This document shows, one piece after another, positions 14,675 to 23,323 of a stretch of DNA of 34,980 nucleotides. The notes under the pieces are model-generated. The model saw only the letters and a list, made by a program, of their open reading frames with translations, did no database searches and had not been told where the DNA came from. The stretch is from a virus. The stretch spans positions 1-34,980 of the IMG/VR virus record IMGVR_UViG_3300050821_001844, one strand, 5' to 3'. Made by a program: the position numbers and the translations under genes. Positions within the stretch are counted from its first letter, which is position 1, and each line of letters opens with the position of its first letter.

Positions 14675-17600
14675 ATGGCACTTTTCACTAGCTATGCACC
14701 TCCGGGCGTTTACACGACCGAGATTTTTGTCTCCAACACGGCGACTGCGACGGGCACTGCCCGCATCCCGGTCATCATCGGAGAAGGCGTCCAATTCTTC
14801 ACGACCAGCAACTTCGAACTGTTCCGTGGCTCCTCTCCGGTGCAGGACGACCAGTCGGTCAACGAGAACATCTCCGACCAAGTCACAGGACTAACGCAAA
14901 GCTTCGTCACGACCTACGCCCCCGTCACTGACGGCTCCGGCAAGGGCGTCACGACGAACGACCCGAGCAAGATTCAGGTTCAGGCAGTATACTCCAACGG
15001 GAACATCGTCCCTGTCACTGTCATCAGCCTCAACGGCGCAACTGGCGCATTCACCACTCAAGACATCATCCCGGTCGGAACTGATCTCACGATTGACTAT
15101 TTCTTCAAGCGCGGCGACACTCTCGTCACGAACGAAGATCACACCGCAGACGTTCCGCAGTACGCAACACTGGTTGTGGGCAGCGGTGGCAACACTGTCA
15201 CGCTGAGCCTCAGCAACCCCGGTTCAACCGGAAACCTCGTAACACTCCAGTTCATCGCTGGCGCGAACGTGCCGGACTCACAGGCTGTAAGCGGTGCAGG
15301 CACCGACGCAATCACGATCAACATCAATTCAAATTCCATCTCCACCCCGGTTCGCACCCTCGCCAATCTCGTGAGCCTTGTTTCCGCAGGCATCCCGACG
15401 CTTGACGGCGGTTACCTCACAGTGAAGGCTTTGGCAGGCGTTCAGACCACAGTGATCGCCGCAGGCGCAGCAGTTCCTTTTGCTGGCGGCTCTGGTCCGG
15501 GCAGCAACACCCTGTTCGTCGTGAACAACTTCCCAATCGTGGACGGTACCAACGGCGGCGTGACCACAACCAACCCGGCGCTCGTGACCGCACAGGTCAA
15601 CGGCGTTGTGGCAACGGTCTCAGCAGTCAACGGTGCTCTCGGTCAGATCACTCTGGCGAACCCGGTTCCGTTTGGCGCAACCCTGACGTTCACCTATTAC
15701 TACAACACGTGGCAGAACACGTTTGACCTGCTCCCAAGCTCTAACGTCGCCTCGATCATTCAAGTCGGTCTCGGACCGAACCGCAGCGACTTCCGCCAAG
15801 GCGTTGACTACGTCCTCGGCACCGCCGTTGATTCCCACGGCAACATCGTGGCGAACACGGTCAACTGGGGCAACAACGTAAGCGAGGCAATCGGAGCTTC
15901 TTCCGCTGGCGAGCTTGCGAACTTCACCCCGTCAGAAATTCTCACATCCCTCGTGGACGAGAAAGTTTACCTCCGTCCGGCAGCGGGTGCAGTAAACGGA
16001 CGCAACTCGGTCTTCACCTTGCTGGACACACCGACTGATGGCAGCGGTTCCGGTAAGACCACGGACAACCCGGCACTCATTCAGGTCTACGTCGGTTCCG
16101 ATCCTCTGGCAGCTTTTGAAGCTGGCGCAGTGGCAGTCGCATCGCTCAACGGTTCGGCGCAGCAGGTCACCCTGTTCAACGCACCGCAGCCGTCTAACAG
16201 CGGCAGCAGCCAACCCGGTGAACCAGTCGGCGTGTGGGCATCGTACTACCGCAACACGATCACCTCGCACCAGTACACGGTTACGGTCATCAACTCCGGC
16301 TTCGTCGGTCTCGGTACCTACCAGATCAAGGACGAACTCGGTCGCATCGCACCTCTCGTGCAGGGCGGCACCAACACGGTGGCGGCTGGCGGTTTCGCAA
16401 CAACTGGCGTCCTCTACCCGAACACGGTGAGCTTTGACAGCCCGTACCAGACAGGCGATGCACAAGCGGCGGCTGGCGCAGCGGTTGACGAAACAGTCAC
16501 CCTGACCTTCCGCAACGACGGCAACGCAGTCGTCATCCCTGCGGTGCAAGCAACTCTCGCACTGGTTCAGGGCGCAGGCACGCTGCACTTCACGGCTACG
16601 ATTCCGGGCACCAGCGGCAACAACGTCCAGATCGCAATTGACAACGTCACGATCAACCCGATCCCGGTGGTTGTGTCCGGCGACCTCGTCACGATCTACT
16701 CAAACTATGCTGGCACGCCTCTGACGCTGAACCAGATCATTGCGAACTTCCCCTCTGCCGAAACGGCAAGCGGTGGACAGATTCTCTTGGTCGGCTCCGG
16801 TACGCTGACTGGCAACGCAAGCACGACCGCGGCAACGAACCTGACTGGCGGCACGGACGGCACATTCGCCCCCGTGACCCACAGCTACACGGTGTCTTCA
16901 ACCGCAGGCGCAGCGGGTTCTGCTGGTATCGGTTACCTCAACCAGACTTACATTGACGCCAAGACTGGCTTCCGTGTGACCGTCGTTCGCACGGACGACC
17001 ACGTAGCATACGGCATCACGTCCATCCCGGCAGCCTACGAATACGCTCCGGGCGACACGCTTCAGTACGTTGTGAAGAAGGACGCCTCCGGCGCAAGCGC
17101 AGCAACCCGCAACTGCGGTACTCCGGGCATCGCTCCGGCATACAGCAACAACGCAATCGCGATCGCTGGCTTGAACATGGAAGTCGTCAGCAACTTCAAC
17201 TCCACGACAGGCGACACGGTCATCGTGAGCACCTTCCGTGGCTCTGGCGATGGCCCGGCAATCGGCACCTTCTACTTCGTGACCTTCACGACGAACAAGG
17301 TTGCTTCGGATTACGCCCTGAAGCTCTACACACGCCCCTCGGACGCTTACGCAAACTACGGTCAGCCGTCCACGATTAACCGCCTCTCGCTGGGTATCCA
17401 GTTGATGGCGCTGAACGGTGTGCAGACTTTCGGTGCGATCCAAGTCCCGGTACAGCCCGGCACGAACGTGGCTGCCGCCAGCGACTACATCGCGGCACTT
17501 CAGCAATTGACATCCAACCTTCCGGGCTTGAACCGCAAGGCTGACGTCGTGGCTCCACTGAGCAACGACCCGACAGTTCACCAAGCGCTCAGCCGCCAGC

Positions 17601-18316
17601 TTACAACGCAGGCGACCGCACGCTACAAGGGTGAGGCAATCGGCTTCGTCGGCTACAGCCAGTTCACTTCCCCGGCACAGGCAAACGCCAACGCAAGCAG
17701 CCTGCTCAGCCAGCGCATGATCGCAATGGGCAACGTTGCGGCGGGCATCCTCATCACGAACCCGGTCACGGGCGTCGCGATTGAGTACTTGGTTGATGGA
17801 CCGTTCATCGGAGCCGCAATGGCAGGTTTGAACTGCAACCCGGCGAACGATGTGGCAACCACGCTGACCAACCAGAACTTGGTCGGATTCAGCCGCCTGC
17901 TCATCACTCTTGACAACCCGACGATGGACTTGGGCGCAGCGAATGGATTGACGTTCGTTCTCAACAACAACGGCAGCCTGCTCATCCGTCACTACAAGAC
18001 GACCGATCCGTCAAGCGTTCTCGTATCCGAACCGACATCAACGACAATCGCGGACTACGTCGCACAGCAGTTCCGCTCAACTCTCGCACAGTTCATCGGT
18101 CGCAAGCTGGTTGACAGCCTCGTTACCGACATCACGGTGGTCAGCAACAGCCTGCTCAAGAACTTGGTTGACTTGCAGATCGTGGCTGCTTATCAGAGCC
18201 TCGTGGTCAGGCAGAACCCGAACGACCCGACCGAGGTTGACGTCACGGTAACGTTCAAGCCGATCTTCAGCTTGCTCTACTTGAGCGTGACCTTCACGGT
18301 GCAGACGAGCCTGTAA
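14675..18316 (+). CDS. Tail sheath protein, enlarged
   Basis: This 1213-residue protein forms the contractile outer tail tube. The N-terminus (YAPPGVYTTEI) is typical of sheath proteins, as is the C-terminal domain from about 1139 to the end: FIGRKLVDS, then VVRQNPNDP, then a final beta strand LLYLSVTFTV for inter-subunit linkage. Sheath proteins are often 400-750 residues, so this one is much longer. The extra length lies between about 80 and 740 and holds repeats. One beta unit appears at about 82-146, 286-345 and 449-527, each with a DG-rich opening, TT[ND][DNP]P, a conserved LNGA- or VNGA-like strand and a closing aromatic YY or YFF. A second unit at about 168-283 and 625-735 shares TSGN/STGN-type turns. 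GAGGAA precedes the ATG. The gene is Ala/Thr/Asn-rich and avoids TCGA almost completely. Confidence 0.9.
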   Translation: MALFTSYAPPGVYTTEIFVSNTATATGTARIPVIIGEGVQFFTTSNFELFRGSSPVQDDQSVNENISDQVTGLTQSFVTTYAPVTDGSGKGVTTNDPSKIQVQAVYSNGNIVPVTVISLNGATGAFTTQDIIPVGTDLTIDYFFKRGDTLVTNEDHTADVPQYATLVVGSGGNTVTLSLSNPGSTGNLVTLQFIAGANVPDSQAVSGAGTDAITININSNSISTPVRTLANLVSLVSAGIPTLDGGYLTVKALAGVQTTVIAAGAAVPFAGGSGPGSNTLFVVNNFPIVDGTNGGVTTTNPALVTAQVNGVVATVSAVNGALGQITLANPVPFGATLTFTYYYNTWQNTFDLLPSSNVASIIQVGLGPNRSDFRQGVDYVLGTAVDSHGNIVANTVNWGNNVSEAIGASSAGELANFTPSEILTSLVDEKVYLRPAAGAVNGRNSVFTLLDTPTDGSGSGKTTDNPALIQVYVGSDPLAAFEAGAVAVASLNGSAQQVTLFNAPQPSNSGSSQPGEPVGVWASYYRNTITSHQYTVTVINSGFVGLGTYQIKDELGRIAPLVQGGTNTVAAGGFATTGVLYPNTVSFDSPYQTGDAQAAAGAAVDETVTLTFRNDGNAVVIPAVQATLALVQGAGTLHFTATIPGTSGNNVQIAIDNVTINPIPVVVSGDLVTIYSNYAGTPLTLNQIIANFPSAETASGGQILLVGSGTLTGNASTTAATNLTGGTDGTFAPVTHSYTVSSTAGAAGSAGIGYLNQTYIDAKTGFRVTVVRTDDHVAYGITSIPAAYEYAPGDTLQYVVKKDASGASAATRNCGTPGIAPAYSNNAIAIAGLNMEVVSNFNSTTGDTVIVSTFRGSGDGPAIGTFYFVTFTTNKVASDYALKLYTRPSDAYANYGQPSTINRLSLGIQLMALNGVQTFGAIQVPVQPGTNVAAASDYIAALQQLTSNLPGLNRKADVVAPLSNDPTVHQALSRQLTTQATARYKGEAIGFVGYSQFTSPAQANANASSLLSQRMIAMGNVAAGILITNPVTGVAIEYLVDGPFIGAAMAGLNCNPANDVATTLTNQNLVGFSRLLITLDNPTMDLGAANGLTFVLNNNGSLLIRHYKTTDPSSVLVSEPTSTTIADYVAQQFRSTLAQFIGRKLVDSLVTDITVVSNSLLKNLVDLQIVAAYQSLVVRQNPNDPTEVDVTVTFKPIFSLLYLSVTFTVQTSL

Positions 18317-18334
18317 TCTCTTGGGAGCTAACGG

Positions 18335-18781
18335 ATGAAGATTCACGCAGTGGTTGCACAGGCTAACGGGGTCATTAGCGTAACGCTTCAGGCGTTGTTC
18401 GTTGGCGATCCCACAGACGCGTCTGACAAGGCGAAGATTGCGGCTTTTGGCGACCCGGTTGTGAACATCGCGGGCACTTTTGCTGACCCGCAGAATCCAT
18501 CGTTCACATTCCAGTTCCCGCTAACGGAACAGTGGGTGGGCGTAACGACGCAGATGTCAAGCTTCACGGTGCGCTTCATGGAAGCGCTGCCGGGCACTGT
18601 GAATCCGAATCAACCAGCCCCGATTCAGGGACCGCTTGATTGCATTACCACGAACCCGAGTGAAGCGGCAACGGCTTGGGCGAACGTTATGATGATGGCA
18701 GGGTCAGGTCGTATTGCACAGGCGATGATGCAGCTTCGTAGCAACACGCTTGTGCCTGTGATTCCTGACACCACGGTTTAA
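18335..18781 (+). CDS. Virion structural protein, small
   Basis: This 148-residue protein follows the sheath by 18 bases with GGGAG before the ATG. It is beta-rich in its first 95 residues (VISVTLQALFVGDP, SFTVRFMEALPG) with a helical end containing methionine-rich NVMMMAGSG. There is no signal or enzyme motif. The location directly downstream of the sheath suggests a tail or tail-assembly part, but I cannot name it. The better tail-tube candidate is at 21218. Confidence 0.55.
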   Translation: MKIHAVVAQANGVISVTLQALFVGDPTDASDKAKIAAFGDPVVNIAGTFADPQNPSFTFQFPLTEQWVGVTTQMSSFTVRFMEALPGTVNPNQPAPIQGPLDCITTNPSEAATAWANVMMMAGSGRIAQAMMQLRSNTLVPVIPDTTV

Positions 18782-18790
18782 GGAAGACGA

Positions 18791-20707
18791 ATGGCAAAGT
18801 CTAAGTTCATCGCTGGACGCAGGAAGAAGTCAACAGTGTTGGTGTCCGTGAGGACTATTCAGGAAGCCGTCAACCGGGCCAACATGGCGGTTGAGACCCT
18901 GATGGAGTCCAACCCGAACGACCCCAGCATTGAACAGATTGAAAACGCCGTTGCTCACATGTCACGGATTCTGAAAGCGAATCCACAGCAGATGAAGCAA
19001 GACGGTGTGTCGAGCATCTCGGACTACATGGATGATGCCGTGAAGCCGGAGGAAGCAAGGAAGCTCAAAAACGAGGTTGATATGATTCTGAAAATCGTCA
19101 AAGCGCAGCGTTCGGGCCAGGGAGTCAATTACGTTCCTGACTCAGCAACTTACGAACACGGAGCAGATCAGTACCCGAGCGGAGCAACCGAATCGGGTCA
19201 ATACCAGTTTGACCCCGCCATGGCTGGAGCAGTACGTCCCATTGCCGAGTCCGTCCACGCAAGCAGCAAGAAGAACGCAGATGGTGGCGCAGCATTCTCC
19301 ACCGATCGCGATGAGAAGGGCGAAGCCAAGGCTCCCGAGAAGCTTGAAGTCCCCCGTGTAGCAAAGAAAAAGAAGGAAGCAGTCCCCGAGGAACCAATGG
19401 CAGCAGCCCCCGTAGCTCCGGCACCAGAACCAATTCCCGCTCCCGCAGCAGGCGGTTCAAACCCGATTGACTTCATCCCGACCGAGACCCTCATCAAGGT
19501 CATCGGCGATCTTCCGAAGGAAGACGACTTCGCCCAGAACAAGGGCAAGCAGGATGCGGTTGTGCAGTTGACAGAAATTCTGAAGTCCCGTCCGGTTCTT
19601 CCAGCAGAGCCAACCGAAGGTGCAGCCCCAGCGGCTCCCGCCCCGGTTCCGGCTGCGGCGGCACCAGTTCCGGGTCCAGTTGCAGCGTCAGCCAAAAAGG
19701 CAGACCTCGGCGACCACAGGGTGAATGACAGTGGAAGCTCATCCTCCAGCACCAGCATCAGCCCGTCGTCTTCCCGCCCGAGTGCAAACCCGGCTCCGGC
19801 TGCTCCCAAGCAGGCTCCCGCAACTCCTGAAAAGGCAACCATCGGTTTCGGTGGCTTGAACGTTGCAGCCCTTGAAGAGGAAAAGACCGCTGACGACTAT
19901 CGCATCCAAGACTACAAACTCACCGGAGAAGGCGTCCGCCCGACTGGCGGAAAGCCGAGCATGCAGGAACAGGAAGAGCATGGCGTCCCCGGCTCCGTGG
20001 ACTTCCCGAGCGGAGAGCAAGAACCGATGGATTTTCCCCCACGTCCGGGTCATCGTCCACCCAGTGAGATGATGAACGCCTCGGTGAAGGTCGGCGTCAC
20101 TCCTCCGGGCATCAGCGAAGAATTGATGCACAAGCTGAAGAAGGAATACCCCGGCGACAAGAGCAAGGCATACGCCACGGCTTGGTTAATCCACAACAAG
20201 AAAGAATCTGCTCTCAGGATCATCGCTGAGCAGGTTGAAAAGATCGCGGCTGGCTACGGCGGAGGCTGGTACACCAGCTACAAGCCGATGGAAATTGACG
20301 AGGACGGCGGACGCACACCGGAAATCGGTGAGGCGCACAGCATGCTTGAGGACAACACAGGCATCACCAAGCACGAGACCACCGAGCCGATCAAGCTGAA
20401 CGAGCAGTCAAAGACAGCAGCCGACAAGACCACTGGCAAGGCGGTTAAGGAATCCGAGCAGATCGGCAACGACCTGAAGAAGATGTACCTTGACGCAAAG
20501 TCCTTGACCTCGGTCAACGACACACGTGCAGTGCGTGAAGCGGTTGAGTCAATCTTCCGTGCAGCGGACATGTTTGACGAAGCGACGAAGGCACTCAGCA
20601 AGCAACACCAGCAGGAAGAATCCGAAGCTGCTGCCGCTGAGGTCAGGGAAAAGAGCAAGGGCAAGAAGTCCTCGTACGAGGGTCTTGCGCTGGCCGCCGC
20701 TGAGTAA
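18791..20707 (+). CDS. Ala/Pro-rich virion or assembly protein
   Basis: This 638-residue protein has ordered ends and a disordered middle. Residues 1-110 are helical (IQEAVNRANMAVETLMES). About 195-370 are low-complexity Ala/Pro/Ser linker (APVAPAPEPIPAPA). About 434-475 form a compact helical unit, TPPGISEELMHKLKKEYPG then YATAWLIHNKK, seen in other phage virion proteins. The C-terminal 140 residues are helical, with a Gln/Glu-rich segment. Short K-rich motifs (ASAKKAD, QSKTAAD) and KPSMQEQE resemble pieces of the giant protein at 24548, so the two may share a maturation or packaging signal. There is no sign of membrane segments. It could be an internal head protein, a tape-measure-linked factor or a scaffold. 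Confidence 0.6.
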   Translation: MAKSKFIAGRRKKSTVLVSVRTIQEAVNRANMAVETLMESNPNDPSIEQIENAVAHMSRILKANPQQMKQDGVSSISDYMDDAVKPEEARKLKNEVDMILKIVKAQRSGQGVNYVPDSATYEHGADQYPSGATESGQYQFDPAMAGAVRPIAESVHASSKKNADGGAAFSTDRDEKGEAKAPEKLEVPRVAKKKKEAVPEEPMAAAPVAPAPEPIPAPAAGGSNPIDFIPTETLIKVIGDLPKEDDFAQNKGKQDAVVQLTEILKSRPVLPAEPTEGAAPAAPAPVPAAAAPVPGPVAASAKKADLGDHRVNDSGSSSSSTSISPSSSRPSANPAPAAPKQAPATPEKATIGFGGLNVAALEEEKTADDYRIQDYKLTGEGVRPTGGKPSMQEQEEHGVPGSVDFPSGEQEPMDFPPRPGHRPPSEMMNASVKVGVTPPGISEELMHKLKKEYPGDKSKAYATAWLIHNKKESALRIIAEQVEKIAAGYGGGWYTSYKPMEIDEDGGRTPEIGEAHSMLEDNTGITKHETTEPIKLNEQSKTAADKTTGKAVKESEQIGNDLKKMYLDAKSLTSVNDTRAVREAVESIFRAADMFDEATKALSKQHQQEESEAAAAEVREKSKGKKSSYEGLALAAAE

Positions 20708-20730
20708 AAGAGTTCGGGGAATGGCATCAA

Positions 20731-21174
20731 ATGCCGGGCTTCGACGGACTGAAGCAAATGGAAATTGTGGCTATCCCCGGAGCAATTGAAGTGGCGTACG
20801 CCGATCCTTTTGGGGATCGTACGCCAAGACAATCGCAGGCGTGGTACGACCTGCGAGCCTTGTACCTGTCGTTCAAGGTGGGTCTGGAAGTAGGGCGCGA
20901 AGAGGTCTCAATCGCGAACATCCAGAGGAACCAGAATGACGGGGGAAAGTGGCGGTGGGACACGCCGCTGTTTGACAAGGAAGTGAGCGAACTGATAGCC
21001 AGTATTCGCTCCACGAAGAAGTTTGAAGCTGTCTGGCTGATGAAGCAAGACGGCGTCTACTCGGTGCTGGATGGTCATCACAGGATGGCTGCTTGGCAAC
21101 GGATGGGGAACTCGGCGATCCCGGCAGTGGTTGTCACGGTCACGCCTCGCAAGTCAGAGTTCCAGTTTAAGTAA
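20731..21174 (+). CDS. ParB-like domain protein
   Basis: This 147-residue protein has the ParB/Srx-fold signature near its end: the sequence SVLDGHHRMAAWQRMG contains the G-x-H-R-x-x-A motif that binds nucleotide phosphate. Upstream, FDKEVSELIASIRSTKKF matches the usual helix before that motif. It lacks the DNA-binding helix-turn-helix domain of full ParB. It is therefore a stand-alone ParB-like enzyme domain, a group including nucleases, CTP hydrolases and kinases. GGGGAA is about ten bases before the ATG at 20731. A domain of this kind between tail genes is unusual; the function is unassigned. Confidence 0.7.
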   Translation: MPGFDGLKQMEIVAIPGAIEVAYADPFGDRTPRQSQAWYDLRALYLSFKVGLEVGREEVSIANIQRNQNDGGKWRWDTPLFDKEVSELIASIRSTKKFEAVWLMKQDGVYSVLDGHHRMAAWQRMGNSAIPAVVVTVTPRKSEFQFK

Positions 21175-21217
21175 TTTTTGGTCACCCGACTTTGGGGTGC
21201 CTAATTGAGGAAACACT

Positions 21218-21898
21218 ATGGCACAGGCAACGCAAGGAGCCTACATCTATAGGCAGGGAACGACCCCGAACACGGAGACCGTCCTGTCCACCAGGTTCAA
21301 GATTTTCACGGACCTCGTTGACGTCGGCGCTTTCGTGAAACTGGGCGTGACCTCCAGCTTTACGTACACGGAATCCAAGACCATTGACCCGGTACGTGGT
21401 CTCGGCTACGGCGATCAGGTAGCTGAACTCGTGCCCGGCGTCACCACCCCGCTGAGCATCAGCATCACTCGTACTTGCCTGTACCTCGCGAATCTCATGC
21501 AGGTTCTCGGTTACAAGGCTGGCACAAGCGGCGCTGTTCGCTCGCTGAAGCACCACCGCTGGCCGTTTGACATCAAGACCGAGGTCGTCTTCTCGGAGCT
21601 TGCATCGTTCAACTCGGGCGACGTGGGCAATGCAACGGTGGCTGACGTACCCGCAGAGGGCGGCTTGAACAACACAGGCAACCCCGGCGTGTTCTGCGTC
21701 GCAACGGTTTACGAAGGGTGCTGGATGGAGTCGTACAACACGGGATACACCGTGGACACGGCAGCCGTCGCAGAAGATTGCACCATCACTGTCACGGACA
21801 TTTTTGACGTCTCTGGTTCGGTCTACGGCGAGTTCTTGGACGCTGGTATGGGTCCCGCAGACAGGACAGGACAATCGCTCCTTTACTCCGGCTCGTAA
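21218..21898 (+). CDS. Probable tail tube protein
   Basis: This 226-residue protein fits a tail tube: an opening beta strand run, GLGYGDQVAELVPGVTTP followed by SISITRTCLYLANLMQ, a pattern seen in tube proteins of large myoviruses, and a beta-rich C-terminus (CTITVTDIFDVSG). GAGGAA precedes the ATG. It is the last gene before a strong intrinsic terminator, consistent with a highly expressed structural gene. Unlike the usual order, five hundred or more codons of other genes lie between it and the sheath. Confidence 0.7.
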   Translation: MAQATQGAYIYRQGTTPNTETVLSTRFKIFTDLVDVGAFVKLGVTSSFTYTESKTIDPVRGLGYGDQVAELVPGVTTPLSISITRTCLYLANLMQVLGYKAGTSGAVRSLKHHRWPFDIKTEVVFSELASFNSGDVGNATVADVPAEGGLNNTGNPGVFCVATVYEGCWMESYNTGYTVDTAAVAEDCTITVTDIFDVSGSVYGEFLDAGMGPADRTGQSLLYSGS

Positions 21899-21922
21899 TC
21901 GTCGGACTGAAATTCAAGTTGA

Positions 21923-21958
21923 AGCCCCGACGCTGTTTATCGGGGCTTTTTCTTTTTT
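21923..21958 (+). terminator. Intrinsic terminator after the tail block
   Basis: AGCCCCGA at 21923-21930 pairs with TCGGGGCT at 21940-21947 (eight pairs, nine-base loop), followed by an interrupted T-tract to 21958. It begins 25 bases after the tail tube stop and closes the rightward block that runs from 9511. The ATG of the next gene is only five bases past the T-tract. Confidence 0.9.
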
Positions 21959-21962
21959 GGAT

Positions 21963-22460
21963 ATGAGAAAACTACTACTGGTCGTTCCGTTCCTCTTGCT
22001 TATGTCGTGCCGCCCGGTGCGGGCACCTGTCCCGCCGACGCCCGTTGCCGACACGTTGGCGTGCCGCCCGGATGTGATCAAAGCGATGGTGGGCGCTTGG
22101 ATAGAGACTGGCGATGGTACGAGCGGTGCCGAGGCGGGTTTCCGCATAGACGTAGGCACGAAAGACCTCAAGGTCGTCCCTCATGAACACACGAACGAGC
22201 AGGGGAGCTTGACCACGGTGATCACCATCCTCACGACGGCCGAGTTCCATGTCCATCCGAAGGGCACAGGGGGCGCACCCTCAACGCCAGAAAACAACAT
22301 CCTCGGCGACCCCAACCACGGGGACACCAAGGTCGCAGACGACGCCAAAATTGACATCTACACTTTCAACGAACAGGGATTGTTTGTGTACCGATGGGAT
22401 ACTAAGCAGATCATCAAGCTGCGGGACGGTTTTGACTGGCAAAATCCGTGTCACCCTTGA
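21963..22460 (+). CDS. Lipoprotein with HxHP motif
   Basis: This 165-residue protein has a lipoprotein signal: MRK, a hydrophobic core and lipobox L-M-S-C with the lipidated Cys at residue 16. The mature part has a histidine pair in HEHTNE and a second pair in AEFHVHPKG, followed by an acidic segment (GDPNHGD). The HxHP pattern resembles metal sites of JAMM-like or DUF4329-type domains, but the expected order of later ligands is not clear, so enzymatic activity is only a possibility. Two other cysteines could form a disulfide. The ATG lies five bases beyond a strong terminator with no obvious ribosome site, so expression would need readthrough or an unseen promoter. It converges on the leftward cassette, with a 10-base tail overlap. 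Confidence 0.55.
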   Translation: MRKLLLVVPFLLLMSCRPVRAPVPPTPVADTLACRPDVIKAMVGAWIETGDGTSGAEAGFRIDVGTKDLKVVPHEHTNEQGSLTTVITILTTAEFHVHPKGTGGAPSTPENNILGDPNHGDTKVADDAKIDIYTFNEQGLFVYRWDTKQIIKLRDGFDWQNPCHP

Positions 22461-22621
22461 AATTTTTCAATCCTCTTCAGGTAGCTCCAAGTGTACGACC
22501 TTGCGATGATGCTGGCTCCGGCTGGCACACGGTACTCGCTGTCAAAAATCTGGAGCTTCCCATTCGGGAGCCGGGCGAGAGCCATCCTCGGTCCCCGAGC
22601 GGCGAGCGCCTCTGCCGTCAT
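22451..22621 (-). CDS. Small hypothetical protein, end of leftward cassette
   Basis: This 56-residue protein starts at an ATG overlapping the preceding stop (ATGA at 22618-22621, leftward), the coupling used through this cassette. A longer start at 22642 is possible but overlaps the upstream gene more. The protein is basic with a conserved-looking core (LARLPNGKLQIFDSEYRVP) and a basic end. No family is recognised. It is the last gene of the leftward run. Confidence 0.5.
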   Translation of the reverse strand: MTAEALAARGPRMALARLPNGKLQIFDSEYRVPAGASIIARSYTWSYLKRIEKFQG

Positions 22622-22797
22622 TTTGCCTGTGTTGCCTGACATAATTCAATTCCGCTCCTGTAGATTGACTCAATGGGCACGATCTTCTCGTCTACGACGC
22701 GTGCGACGACCACGGTTGGCGGCGTGCGGTGAATGACCACGCCGTTCACATTCACAGCCGGGTAGTATCCGCCATCGCACCACTTGCAGCCTGTCAT
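22618..22797 (-). CDS. Small CxxC protein
   Basis: This 59-residue protein begins MTGCKWCDGGYYP, so a C4-x2-C7 knuckle sits at its N-terminus. A further Cys near the end (ELCQA) could complete a metal site with a histidine (VIHRTP). The start at 22797 is chosen because it overlaps the stop of the gene before it (ATGA) and has GGAA upstream; the Met at 22809 is an alternative. A single zinc knuckle is the likely fold. The function is unknown. Confidence 0.55.
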   Translation of the reverse strand: MTGCKWCDGGYYPAVNVNGVVIHRTPPTVVVARVVDEKIVPIESIYRSGIELCQATQAK

Positions 22798-23126
22798 CGC
22801 ATGTTCCATTTGGAAAACTGAATCACGATGTTCTCCCCGATGATGTTGTTCACCCGGCGAGCCACGAGGTTCATGCACTCTTCAATGGTCTTCGCCCTAT
22901 CGTAAAGTTCGTCGCATTCACGTTGTTTCTGCGCATGCGCCCGTGCCTCAGACTCGGTCTCTTCGTACATCTGCCCGCCGTACCCGGTGCGATAATTTTG
23001 GAGTTCTCTGGCACGTTCTACCCACTGCTTGTGCAGCGATTGCGCCGAGTCCGACATCTCTTGCAACAGAGTCTTGAGGTTCCCCATCACGGAGTCTACG
23101 AGTTTTTGCGTCTCGTTATTAGACAT
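22794..23126 (-). CDS. Helical coiled-coil-like protein
   Basis: This 110-residue protein is almost all helical and charged: QKLVDSVMGNLKTLLQEM, then HAQKQRECDELYDRAKTIEE. It has heptad-like spacing consistent with a coiled coil. There is a strong purine site just before the ATG at 23126 (GGCGGGAAT leftward). It overlaps the next gene by eight bases. The function is unknown; small coiled-coil phage proteins often act as adaptors or inhibitors. Confidence 0.55.
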   Translation of the reverse strand: MSNNETQKLVDSVMGNLKTLLQEMSDSAQSLHKQWVERARELQNYRTGYGGQMYEETESEARAHAQKQRECDELYDRAKTIEECMNLVARRVNNIIGENIVIQFSKWNMR

Positions 23127-23322
23127 ATTCCCGCCACTCCGGGCAATGCTTGGTGAGAAGCGTCTCAGCCTCTTCAACTCCGGCGTTTGACTTGATCGCC
23201 GTGTCTCGGAGGTTCAAGAGGCGATCCAGTTCGGCTTCAAATTCTGCTTCGCCTTGGAACTGATCCTCTCCGTAGTTCCCGGTGATGTAGCGGTCAAGGG
23301 ACGCTGATTCTCTGCTATTCAC
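23119..23322 (-). CDS. Small protein with DRYITGNYGEDQF motif
   Basis: This 67-residue protein is read from a GTG at 23322 because GGAG lies six bases before it and overlaps the end of the previous gene, with only one base between the two. The sequence DRYITGNYGEDQF near the N-terminus recurs in small proteins of many unrelated phages. The remainder is acidic and helical. The role of the family is unknown. An ATG at 23382 would extend into the previous gene and is less likely. Confidence 0.6.
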   Translation of the reverse strand: MNSRESASLDRYITGNYGEDQFQGEAEFEAELDRLLNLRDTAIKSNAGVEEAETLLTKHCPEWREYV

Positions 23323-23323
23323 G

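Noticed and set aside
16898-17992. A 364-codon leftward open frame inside the sheath gene
   Set aside because: It is a mirror of the sheath codon pattern (GC-rich third positions), has low-complexity composition and no ribosome site; the sheath reading is certain.
22458-22471. TTGAAA-TT-TTTCAA palindrome at the convergent gene ends as a terminator
   Set aside because: The stem is AT-only with a two-base loop, too weak to fold as an RNA terminator.
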